The notes below the pieces were generated by a model. It was not told where the DNA came from and did no database searches. It saw only the letters and a list, made by a program, of their open reading frames with translations. A stretch of 64,000 nt of DNA from Litchfieldella rifensis (lineage in GTDB: Bacteria > Pseudomonadota > Gammaproteobacteria > Pseudomonadales > Halomonadaceae). Numbering within the stretch: the first letter of the stretch is position 1; every line of letters starts with the position of its first letter. Position numbers and translations under genes: made by a program. Of this stretch, positions 53,297 through 60,943 are shown piece by piece. Location: NCBI RefSeq assembly GCF_042646605.1, contig NZ_JBHRUG010000050.1:1-64000 (forward strand), given 5' to 3'.

Positions 53297-54361
53297 ATGA
53301 CCCTAGCCGCCTCCGCCGACCTTCGCCACGACTGGACTCTCGCCGAGATCGAAGCCCTGCTCTCCCTGCCCTTCAACGACCTGCTGTTCCGCGCCCAACA
53401 AATACATCGCCGGCACTTCGATGCCAACGCCGTGCAAGTCTCGACGCTGCTGTCGATCAAGACCGGCGCCTGCCCCGAGGACTGCAAATACTGCCCGCAA
53501 TCAGGGCACTACAACACTGGGCTCGGCAAGGAAAAACTACTGGAGATCGAAAAGGTCGTCGCCCAGGCCCAGGCCGCCAAGGACGCCGGTGCCAGCCGCT
53601 TCTGCATGGGCGCGGCCTGGCGCAGTCCTCGCCAGCGTGACCTCGAGGTGGTGCTGGAGATGGTCAAGCGTGTCAAGGCCCTGGGACTCGAGACCTGCAT
53701 GACACTGGGCATGGTCGATGATAACCAGGCGCGTCAACTCGCCCATGCCGGCCTCGACTACTACAACCACAACCTGGACACCTCGCCGGAGTACTACGGC
53801 GAGATCATCACCACCCGCAGCTATGCCGATCGCCTGGACACCTTGGCCAACGTGCGTGCCAACGGCATGAAGGTATGTTCCGGCGGCATCCTCGGCATGG
53901 GCGAAGCCCCGCGTGACCGTGCCGCCTTGTTGCAGCAACTCGCCAGGCTCGAACCCCATCCGGAATCGGTACCCATCAATATGTTGGTCAAGGTGCCAGG
54001 CACCCCGTTGGAAGATGCCGATGACCTCGATCCCATCGAGTTCGTACGCGCCATCGCCGTGGCCCGCATCCTGATGCCACGAAGCCACGTGCGGCTATCC
54101 GCCGGCCGCGAGCAAATGAGCGAGTCGACCCAGGCCCTGGCCTTCTTCGCCGGCGCCAACTCGATCTTCTATGGCGATAAGCTGCTGACCACCGAGAACC
54201 CCGAGGTGGAGCGCGACCGGGCCCTGTTCGCCAAGCTGGGGCTGCACCCGGAATCGCGCGAGACGTGCCAGGACGATACCCAGCAGGCGGCAGCGCTCGG
54301 TGAGGCCTTGGCCGAACGGACCGACCAGGCCTTGTTCTACGATGCCACCCAGGTGGCCTGA
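53297..54361 (+). CDS. bioB: biotin synthase
   Basis: Radical-SAM enzyme that inserts sulfur into dethiobiotin. The 354-aa product has the cluster motif ACPEDCKYCPQS, YYNHNLDTSPEYYGEIITTR, GGILGMGE and the late SIFYGDKLLTT. It is the first gene of bioBFHCD, whose genes overlap or nearly touch. It follows the BirA-like operator. Confidence 0.98.
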   Translation: MTLAASADLRHDWTLAEIEALLSLPFNDLLFRAQQIHRRHFDANAVQVSTLLSIKTGACPEDCKYCPQSGHYNTGLGKEKLLEIEKVVAQAQAAKDAGASRFCMGAAWRSPRQRDLEVVLEMVKRVKALGLETCMTLGMVDDNQARQLAHAGLDYYNHNLDTSPEYYGEIITTRSYADRLDTLANVRANGMKVCSGGILGMGEAPRDRAALLQQLARLEPHPESVPINMLVKVPGTPLEDADDLDPIEFVRAIAVARILMPRSHVRLSAGREQMSESTQALAFFAGANSIFYGDKLLTTENPEVERDRALFAKLGLHPESRETCQDDTQQAAALGEALAERTDQALFYDATQVA

Positions 54362-54362
54362 C

Positions 54363-55547
54363 ATGCACGCCGTGGCATGGCAAGAGCACCTGCGCGAACG
54401 CCTGGCAAGGCGGCATGAAACAGGCCTATGGCGCGAACGCCTGAGTGTGACGCCAACGCCGGATACCCGCTCGCGCAACTTTGCCAGCAACGACTACCTG
54501 GGCCTGGCCGGTGACGTACGACTCAGCGAAGCCCAGGCCCAAGGCGCCAGGCAGTTCGGCGCCGGTGCCGGTGCGTCACACCTGATCACCGGGCACCTGG
54601 ACCCGCATCATTTGTTGGAGGAGCGCCTTGCCGAGCTTACCGGCCGGCCCAGGGCGCTGCTTTTCTCCACCGGCTACATGGCCAACCTGGGCACATTGCA
54701 GGCCCTGTGCGACCGTCAGACTCAGGTCTATCAGGATCGGTTGAATCATGCCTCACTGCTCGATGGGGCGAAGCTTGCCGGCGCCTCATCGAGGCGCTTC
54801 CACCATCGCGATCTCATCGATCTCGAGCGCCTGCTCGAACGTGCACCGCCAGACCGTCGCCGCCTGGTGGTCAGCGACGGCGTATTCAGCATGGACGGTG
54901 ACATCGCCGATATCGATGGCTTGGCCACGATCTGCCAGCGGTACGACGCTTGGCTGATGATCGATGATGCTCATGGCCTGGGTGTGCTGGGTGAACATGG
55001 CGATGGCTGCGCCGGCCAACGCTTCTCCACCAGCCAGGTACCGATCCTGATCGGCACTTTGGGCAAGGCCCTGGGTTCGGCTGGCGCCTTCGTGGCCGGC
55101 GACGAGGCACTGATCGAGGCCCTGATCCAGTTCGCCCGCCCATACATCTACACCACTGCCCAGCCGCCGGGTGTCGCCAGCGCCACCCTGAAGGCCCTGG
55201 AAATTCTCACAACGGAGCCGGAGCGCCGCGCCCGGTTGCAAGACAACATCCACCGCTTTCGCCGTGGCGCCACGGCACTCGGCCTGCCGCTGGTCGAGTC
55301 GATCACTCCCATCCAGCCCGTGCTGCTGGAGAGCAACGCACGAGTGATGGCATGGCACGCCGCCTTGGCCCGCCACGGTTTTCTGGTCGGCGCCATTCGC
55401 GAGCCCACTGTGCCAAAGGGCCAGGCACGCCTGCGTGTGACCCTGGGCGCGCATCACCGGCACGACGATATCGATGCCTTGCTCGACTGTCTGGGCGAAC
55501 TGGCCAGGAGAGAACCCTATCCGCCGCAGGAGGCCACGACACCATGA
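54363..55547 (+). CDS. bioF: 8-amino-7-oxononanoate synthase
   Basis: PLP enzyme joining pimeloyl-ACP and L-alanine. The 394-aa protein has NFASNDYLGLAGD, GAGASHLITGHLDPHHLLEE, the Asp-His pair DDAHGLGVLGEHGDG and the PLP Lys in LIGTLGKALGSAGAFV. The ATG at 54363 starts one base after the bioB stop. Confidence 0.97.
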   Translation: MHAVAWQEHLRERLARRHETGLWRERLSVTPTPDTRSRNFASNDYLGLAGDVRLSEAQAQGARQFGAGAGASHLITGHLDPHHLLEERLAELTGRPRALLFSTGYMANLGTLQALCDRQTQVYQDRLNHASLLDGAKLAGASSRRFHHRDLIDLERLLERAPPDRRRLVVSDGVFSMDGDIADIDGLATICQRYDAWLMIDDAHGLGVLGEHGDGCAGQRFSTSQVPILIGTLGKALGSAGAFVAGDEALIEALIQFARPYIYTTAQPPGVASATLKALEILTTEPERRARLQDNIHRFRRGATALGLPLVESITPIQPVLLESNARVMAWHAALARHGFLVGAIREPTVPKGQARLRVTLGAHHRHDDIDALLDCLGELARREPYPPQEATTP

Positions 55548-56326
55548 GCAAGCTCGTGCTGCTATCCGGCTGGGGAATCGACGCGCGAATCTGGCAACCC
55601 CTGCAATCCCATTGGCCTGAAGGAGTCTCCGTCAGCACCCCCGACTGGCCGGGCTACGGCGACCGCGAACCACTCGCCGACCCGCAGGACCTGGCAGCAC
55701 TGGCCGCCACCATGGCAGCAGACCTCGACCCCGATGCCGTGTGGGTTGGCTGGTCGCTGGGTGGCTTGCTGGCCGCGCATCTTCTGGCCTACCTTCCCAC
55801 CCCTCGGGCGTTGGTAATGCTGGGCATGGGGCCACGCTTCGTCAGCGATTCCCATAACAGCAACAGCGCCGTCAGTCGCGTCGAATTCAAGGCGTTCCAG
55901 CGCGCCTTTCATCGCGATGCTGAATCGACCTGGCAGCACTTCCTGCGCTGGCAATTGAGCGGCGAACCGGCCCCCAGGCCAGCTTTCGAGCGGCTACTCG
56001 ACTTGATTGGCCAGGTACCGCCAGCCACGCACGCCACCCTGCTGGCTGGACTGGTCCAGCTCGGTACGCTCGATGCCACCGCCATCGTTGCCAATCCCCC
56101 GTGTCCAATGCTGCGCTGCCAGGGGGTACGGGATCCGCTTGCCAGCCGTGAACAGGCAAGAGGCGGACAGGACAGCGACAAGTGGGCAACCATGGGGTCG
56201 GCGCTTCTCATTGAGGAGGCCGGGCACTGTCCGCAGCTTTCCCAACCTGTGGCCCTGGTTGGCTATCTGAGCGATATCGCTTATCGCCACGCGCCATCCG
56301 CTGGGCGGCCCGAGGAGACATCATGA
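55544..56326 (+). CDS. bioH: pimeloyl-ACP methyl ester carboxylesterase
   Basis: Alpha/beta hydrolase that removes the methyl group from pimeloyl-ACP methyl ester once the chain is complete. The 260-aa protein has the elbow VGWSLGGLLAAHL (Ser nucleophile), a candidate Asp in GVRDPLAS and the His in EEAGHCPQLSQP. It overlaps bioF by four bases (ATGA) and bioC by four bases. Confidence 0.92.
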   Translation: MSKLVLLSGWGIDARIWQPLQSHWPEGVSVSTPDWPGYGDREPLADPQDLAALAATMAADLDPDAVWVGWSLGGLLAAHLLAYLPTPRALVMLGMGPRFVSDSHNSNSAVSRVEFKAFQRAFHRDAESTWQHFLRWQLSGEPAPRPAFERLLDLIGQVPPATHATLLAGLVQLGTLDATAIVANPPCPMLRCQGVRDPLASREQARGGQDSDKWATMGSALLIEEAGHCPQLSQPVALVGYLSDIAYRHAPSAGRPEETS

Positions 56327-57126
56327 TGACGGCGTCACAGGCTCACGCCGAGCCCTTACTCCGGGATGGGTGGCGACGCCGAGTGGCGCATGCTTTCAAC
56401 CGTGCCGCCCCACATTACACCGAGCGCGCCAATGCTCAGCAGGTCATGGGCAGCGCCTTGTGGTCGCGTCTACCGGGACAGGCAGAGCGGGTACTCGATC
56501 TTGGCTGCGGACCGGGGCACTGGACGGCCAGACTCTCACGGCGTTACGCCACCATCGCCTTGGGGGTCGACCTGGCGCCTGGCATGCTGACCCAGGCCCA
56601 TCGTCGACACGGTGACCACGCCCGTTGGCTATGTGCCGACGCCGCCTGCCTACCGCTTGCCCCCCGGAGCCAGGATTTGGTCTTTTCCAACCTCGCCATC
56701 CAGTGGTGCCCGGACCAAGCCGCCGTGATGCATGAGCTGTACCGAATCCTCACCCCGGGCGGCCGGGCACTGATCAACACCCTGGGCCCCGGCACCCTTG
56801 CCGAAGTCGACTATGCCTGGTCGCGCCCCGGTCGTCCCGCCAGCGTACTCGACTTCCTGGCCCCCGAAACGCTACGGCGGTTCGCCCACCAGGCCGGTTT
56901 CAGGAATGTTCGGCTCGACGCTGCACCAGAACGTTTCTTCTATCCCGACCTAGCCGCCGTCATGAATTCAATCAAGGGTGTGGGCGCCCAACTCGCTCCC
57001 AACCGGCCCCGCGCGCCCTTGACGCGCAACGACCTGGCACGAGCCGCGCAGCGCTTCGAGACCCTGCGTGAAGGCCACGGCCTGCCGGTGACCTATCAGC
57101 GCCTGACGCTGACGCTCTCTCGATAA
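56323..57126 (+). CDS. bioC: malonyl-ACP O-methyltransferase
   Basis: SAM-dependent methylation of malonyl-ACP, which starts pimeloyl synthesis on the fatty-acid machinery. The 267-aa product has the family opening RVAHAFNRAAPHYTERA, the SAM motif VLDLGCGPGHWTARL, DLVFSNLAIQWC and the late PDLAAVMNSIKGVGA. It overlaps bioH by ATGA and is followed by bioD 12 bp later. Confidence 0.95.
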   Translation: MMTASQAHAEPLLRDGWRRRVAHAFNRAAPHYTERANAQQVMGSALWSRLPGQAERVLDLGCGPGHWTARLSRRYATIALGVDLAPGMLTQAHRRHGDHARWLCADAACLPLAPRSQDLVFSNLAIQWCPDQAAVMHELYRILTPGGRALINTLGPGTLAEVDYAWSRPGRPASVLDFLAPETLRRFAHQAGFRNVRLDAAPERFFYPDLAAVMNSIKGVGAQLAPNRPRAPLTRNDLARAAQRFETLREGHGLPVTYQRLTLTLSR

Positions 57127-57138
57127 AGGACGCCCGCC

Positions 57139-57822
57139 ATGCCCGCCTATTTCGTGACCGGCACCGATACCGACGCCGGCAAGACACTGATCAGCACCGG
57201 CCTGCTGGCCCTCGCTCGACGTCAGGGATTGACCACCTTGGGCCTCAAGCCCGTGGCTTCAGGCAGTGAAGCGACGCAGGCTGGCCTGCGCAACGCCGAT
57301 GCCCTGGCCCTGCAGGCGCACTCTCATCCGGCCGTCGCCTATGCCACCGTCAACCCCTATGCCTTCGCCCCGGCCATTGCTCCTCATCTCGCCGCTCGGC
57401 ATGACGGCATTCGCCTGACACTCGATGATCTAGCAAACGTCCTCGAGCCGTCTCTGGCCGAACGGCGCCATCTCACACTGGTAGAAGGGGCCGGTGGTTG
57501 GCGCGTCCCGCTGAACGACAGCGAAGACCTCAGCGACCTGGCCGCCCGACTCGACTTGCCGGTGATCCTGGTGGTGGGCCTGCGCCTAGGGGCCATCAAT
57601 CACGCACGCCTGACGTTCGATACCATCGCCGCCCAAGGGCTGCATATCGCTGGCTGGGTCGCCAACCAGATCGACCCGGCCATCGCCGCACTTGACGACA
57701 ACCTGGCTACCCTGGCCCGGCATCTGCCGGCTCCTTGCCTGGGCATCGTGCCTTATCTTGGAGACATGCCTTCCCTCGCCCTTGCCCGGCATGCCGCCGA
57801 CCACTTGCGACTACCCGACTAA
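57139..57822 (+). CDS. bioD: dethiobiotin synthetase
   Basis: ATP-dependent ring closure of 7,8-diaminopelargonate with CO2. The 227-aa protein has the P-loop FVTGTDTDAGKTLIS, GLKPVASGSEAT, VEGAGGWRVPLND and LPVILVVGLRLGAINHARLT. bioA is not in this window, so it must be elsewhere in the genome. Confidence 0.96.
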   Translation: MPAYFVTGTDTDAGKTLISTGLLALARRQGLTTLGLKPVASGSEATQAGLRNADALALQAHSHPAVAYATVNPYAFAPAIAPHLAARHDGIRLTLDDLANVLEPSLAERRHLTLVEGAGGWRVPLNDSEDLSDLAARLDLPVILVVGLRLGAINHARLTFDTIAAQGLHIAGWVANQIDPAIAALDDNLATLARHLPAPCLGIVPYLGDMPSLALARHAADHLRLPD

Positions 57823-57902
57823 CTCGTTGACTTGCCCGGGGCTATCCGTAAAATATGGGCGGCCTGCCAAGATGAGAATCGAGGCAGAGGATATCTAGAA
57901 TT

Positions 57903-57987
57903 GCGGATGTGGTGGAATTGGTAGACACGCTGGATTTAGGTTCCAGTGCCTTCGGGCGTGGGAGTTCAAGTCTCCCCATCCGCACCA
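57903..57987 (+). tRNA. tRNA-Leu(UAG)
   Basis: The acceptor stem GCGGATG pairs with CATCCGC and a genomic ACCA end follows. The anticodon stem CTGGA/TCCAG encloses the loop TTTAGGT, giving anticodon TAG (reads CUA). The long variable arm TGCCTTCGGGCG is the class II mark of leucine tRNAs, and the T-loop has GTTCAAGTC. Confidence 0.97.
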
Positions 57988-58401
57988 ATTGATTTCTGAG
58001 GCATTTTTCCTTTCTCGCCTCGTCGATTCGATACACTGGGTTATCCGCTGTGACTGGATTGTGACCCGGCCAATTCACCGCCTCCAGCGGCACGCCATCC
58101 GATACGACGAATGCTGCCCCCTCTTCCGATTCCTCCCGCTTACGCAAGAAACTCACTAGCCCACGAACCATCTAACAAGAAACCGCCAGCTCTCCTGGCC
58201 CACGCACAGCGTAGCTTGTGCCGTTGATGTTTCACCACCGCGAGATGGGGTGCGGGAAGTGGCGGATGAGGTGGCAACGCCGGCGCCGGACGAGTGGATA
58301 ACGCTCCCGCCGCGTTGCCTGATATGGATGAAGCGGTACGGCGCAGCGTGGCGTACCGCGGAAAAGAGTGTTGCGTTGGCGCACTCGAACTGGAGTTGGA
58401 C
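57988..58401. other. 414-bp stretch without a recognised gene
   Basis: Between tRNA-Leu and the next gene I see no credible coding region, repeat or integrase trace. Its 3' part holds the upstream region of the acidic secreted protein. Confidence 0.6.
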
Positions 58402-58794
58402 ATGATGTCTCGAGAGTTTCTCAAGCGAATTGGGGTAGTAGGCGTGGTGTTAGGCCTGACGGCCAGCCCGCTAGCATTCGCCGAGGATACCGAGAAGGAG
58501 GAGGCAATCGACACCACCACCGGGCAGGAAACAAAGTGGGAAGAAGAGGAGCACCAGGGCGAAGGTGGCAAAGGTACGGATGACAGTACCAGGGTGGACC
58601 CCGCCCCGGACGAGGCCGGTGCTCCAGCCGTCGAAAGCAGTGAAGGCACCCAAGCGGGCGATGAGCGCGATCCTGCCGAGCCCGGCGAGGCCGGTGCTCC
58701 AGCCGTCGAAGGCAGTGAAGGCACCCAAGCGGGCGATGAGCGCGATCCTGCCGAGGGTAATGATGCTGATACCCAAGAAGGGAATGCTTCCTGA
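58402..58794 (+). CDS. acidic secreted protein with 25-residue tandem repeat
   Basis: An unrecognised 130-aa protein. GGAG lies six bases before the ATG at 58402. A signal peptide (FLKRIGVVGVVLGLTASPLA, then FAEDT) is followed by a strongly acidic, Gly/Glu/Asp-rich region with no Cys. Two near-identical copies of a unit starting EAGAPAVE and containing GTQAGDERDPAE lie back to back with a 75-bp period (58612-58680 and 58687-58755). High acidity suits a periplasmic or surface protein of a halophile. The function is unknown. Confidence 0.6.
   Translation: MMSREFLKRIGVVGVVLGLTASPLAFAEDTEKEEAIDTTTGQETKWEEEEHQGEGGKGTDDSTRVDPAPDEAGAPAVESSEGTQAGDERDPAEPGEAGAPAVEGSEGTQAGDERDPAEGNDADTQEGNAS
58612..58755 (+). 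repeat. 75-bp in-frame tandem repeat, two copies
   Basis: The 69-base units at 58612-58680 and 58687-58755 differ at very few positions, are separated by CCCGGC and keep the reading frame of the acidic secreted protein. Confidence 0.9.
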
Positions 58795-58810
58795 GTGGCA
58801 GGGGGAGAAG

Positions 58811-58874
58811 AAACACGCCCAGCGCTGACGGGGGTGTTTGGAACCAGAGCCCGGTCTGCAAGGCTGGGCTCTGG
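58811..58874. other. two hairpins between the acidic protein gene and the PDZ-like gene
   Basis: AAACAC-CCC faces GGG-GTGTTT (58811-58839), and CCAGAGCCC faces GGGCTCTGG (58844-58874). They separate convergent genes and probably act as terminators, although long T-runs are missing. Confidence 0.5.
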
Positions 58875-58906
58875 TCGTTATGAAAGTTCCGACCCACTCC
58901 GCCGAT

Positions 58907-59413
58907 TCAGGTTTTACGAGGCGTTATCTGCTCGACCTGCACCTGCAGGTCACTTTCCTTGGTGAAAATGGTCGAGGTCATCGGCTTGCCGGTTCGGGCC
59001 ACCCATTCGATCTCGTTCTTGCCTGGCACCAACAACTGGTTCGCCTCTTCGGCTGACGTCGGAAAACCGCCATTGATCGAGCGGATGATTCCCTTTTCCA
59101 TGGCCTGTCCTCGTAACGGGCTACTCCCGGCAACGCGCAATACCCGTAGCCCTCCGACTTGAGCCGTTTCGAGAGCCATTGCATCGCCGACTTCGCGATG
59201 ATCTGCCCCTTCATCTTCGAGGACGACATCCAGAGTATTATTGATTCTTGTACACAACATGCCTGCGGCAAATAGCAATATATTCAGGAACAGCGCACCA
59301 ATGAAGACAGTGTCACTGTATTTACTGATGACGAATGTCGTGTAAGGTGCCAAAACCGCAGCCACCGTCCAGACCGTAACCTCAAGAATACGGCGTTCTT
59401 GGCGCTGAAACAT
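58907..59413 (-). CDS. membrane-anchored PDZ-like protein
   Basis: A 168-aa protein of unknown function. Two hydrophobic segments (about residues 9-30 and 36-55) precede a domain of about 95 residues that reads like a PDZ fold: LRVLRVAGSSPL, then KGIIRSINGGFPTSAEEANQ, then LLVPGKNEIEWVART. PDZ domains bind protein C-termini, often regulating proteases, but no protease is nearby. It is preceded by a 205-bp AT-rich gap. Confidence 0.6.
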   Translation of the reverse strand: MFQRQERRILEVTVWTVAAVLAPYTTFVISKYSDTVFIGALFLNILLFAAGMLCTRINNTLDVVLEDEGADHREVGDAMALETAQVGGLRVLRVAGSSPLRGQAMEKGIIRSINGGFPTSAEEANQLLVPGKNEIEWVARTGKPMTSTIFTKESDLQVQVEQITPRKT

Positions 59414-59618
59414 CTCATTTTCTTCCCTACGTCAGCAATTCGTACCGGGCAGCATCGCACCCTATGAGCACACCCGGAAATTCGCTAATTCATTGTTATA
59501 AATGCTTTTATATCGTCATGTTAAGAAAATGTCATGTTAATAAATGAAGCGAAACTTAATTAAGACTCTCCTTTCCTGCCACAACACCCAAGTAAGCCTT
59601 GCGAAATCCCACGGCATG

Positions 59619-60770
59619 TCAACGAAAGAGATAGCGCTCGCCGCCATGCCGGCTTTTACGCTCCAGCCAAGATAGGGCATTGACACTCCAGCACAGCAAG
59701 CTGAGAGAGGGGCCCACGACCAACCTCAACAACCAGGAGCCCAAATAAAGGCATGGTAACAAGATCAGGGTCCAGCCGAGGAGCAGTACAAGCCAGGTGG
59801 GATATCCCAAGGTACGGGCCACCGCCGCCAAGGTATCGTTGACAAGCGCAGGATGGCGGACAACGAGATAAGCACCGGCAACTGCGACTGGCCATTTGGC
59901 ATAGCGACCGACACTTATCAGTCCGCTTGCCGTACTGAAACGACCGGACAACGCCGCACTTCGGCCGGCGATCCCGGCCGATCGAGTGGATACGATGCCC
60001 GACCGCCCCACGCGCAACAACTTCACGGCACTGACCATGACCGCACCATCGGCGAGTCCCCAGCCGATGTCGCTTGCTCGCACTGCCTGGCCGCTCTGCA
60101 CCCGCGTCTCGAGCTGGCGAATCCCCCCCGCGAACAGCGAGTTGACAGCCTCGAGCAGGCGTTCGCTCTGGATCCATTTCACCATGCCTTCGGTACCGAC
60201 GGTGAACTGGCCCAGAACACCATGCCCCTCGCGACGAATGAGATTGACTGCATACCAGCCGCGCTGCTCAGGTGTCAGGGTAGGCGAAGCATCAACGGCA
60301 CCCATAGCCGACCTTGGCGTGCCATTGTCCGAGGCCTTGTCCTGCCACCAGCGCTGTGCTGCTACCTTTACCGAACGCCATTGATGCGCCGCCGCCTCTC
60401 GCAATGCCAGGGTATGCACATCGTGATTCAAGAAATAATGGATCGGCGGCAGGATGGCCGAGCCATGTTGACGAAGAATGTCCTGGAATTCAGGTTCGGC
60501 CCCATATAACGACAAGATCTCGCGTGCCAAGGCAGGAAACTCGACCAATGCCGCCTCCGCCTTCAGACGCAACAAGTCGTCATGGCGATAATCCAGCAAC
60601 ACTGCCTGCACTTCCAACGGCTCACGCTCGAGCTGCCCGGCATAACCGGGCAACGCCTCGGCAGCCTGGATGCGTATCAGTCGCTCCTCCATTGCCATGG
60701 GCTGACTGGCGAGACTGAACAAGACAGCCGCAAGCACTGCGATTCCCAGAACATAGGCAAACTTTTTCAT
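59619..60770 (-). CDS. hypothetical envelope protein
   Basis: I do not recognise this 383-aa protein. It begins with a signal sequence (KKFAYVLGIAVLAAVLFSLA), has a helical, charged periplasmic-looking region (about 30-150) and a middle part rich in small residues (VSTRSAGIAGRSAALSGRFS). Two or three C-terminal hydrophobic segments follow (WPVAVAGAYLVV, LVLLLGWTLILLPCLYLG, LVVGPSLSLLCW). An inner-membrane location is likely. No enzyme motif is visible. Confidence 0.6.
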   Translation of the reverse strand: MKKFAYVLGIAVLAAVLFSLASQPMAMEERLIRIQAAEALPGYAGQLEREPLEVQAVLLDYRHDDLLRLKAEAALVEFPALAREILSLYGAEPEFQDILRQHGSAILPPIHYFLNHDVHTLALREAAAHQWRSVKVAAQRWWQDKASDNGTPRSAMGAVDASPTLTPEQRGWYAVNLIRREGHGVLGQFTVGTEGMVKWIQSERLLEAVNSLFAGGIRQLETRVQSGQAVRASDIGWGLADGAVMVSAVKLLRVGRSGIVSTRSAGIAGRSAALSGRFSTASGLISVGRYAKWPVAVAGAYLVVRHPALVNDTLAAVARTLGYPTWLVLLLGWTLILLPCLYLGSWLLRLVVGPSLSLLCWSVNALSWLERKSRHGGERYLFR

Positions 60771-60943
60771 GGCTCTCTCCTATCGAGATGCCTCGACGTC
60801 CAGCCCACTGCAATCGGCATGACCATGGCAACACTTTGACGATAGCGGCAGGCACGGCTAACGAACGAAGACTTTGTCACTGCTATAAGGCATTATCGGC
60901 ACTTATTCGAAAATGTTTAACTACACAGCATAGGCTGACGGCA

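Noticed and set aside
57842..58171. Minus-strand frame with LVRMGRLELPRPKALEPKSS
   Set aside because: This is the well-known false protein read from the antisense strand of tRNA-Leu.
57903..58401. tRNA-Leu as an integration site for a genomic island
   Set aside because: No integrase, no second copy of the tRNA 3' end and no compositional break could be seen in the following 6 kb.
58140..58724. Minus-strand Ser/Pro-rich frame with internal repeats
   Set aside because: The repeats are the reverse reading of the acidic protein's tandem repeat; the plus-strand frame has a ribosome binding site and signal peptide.
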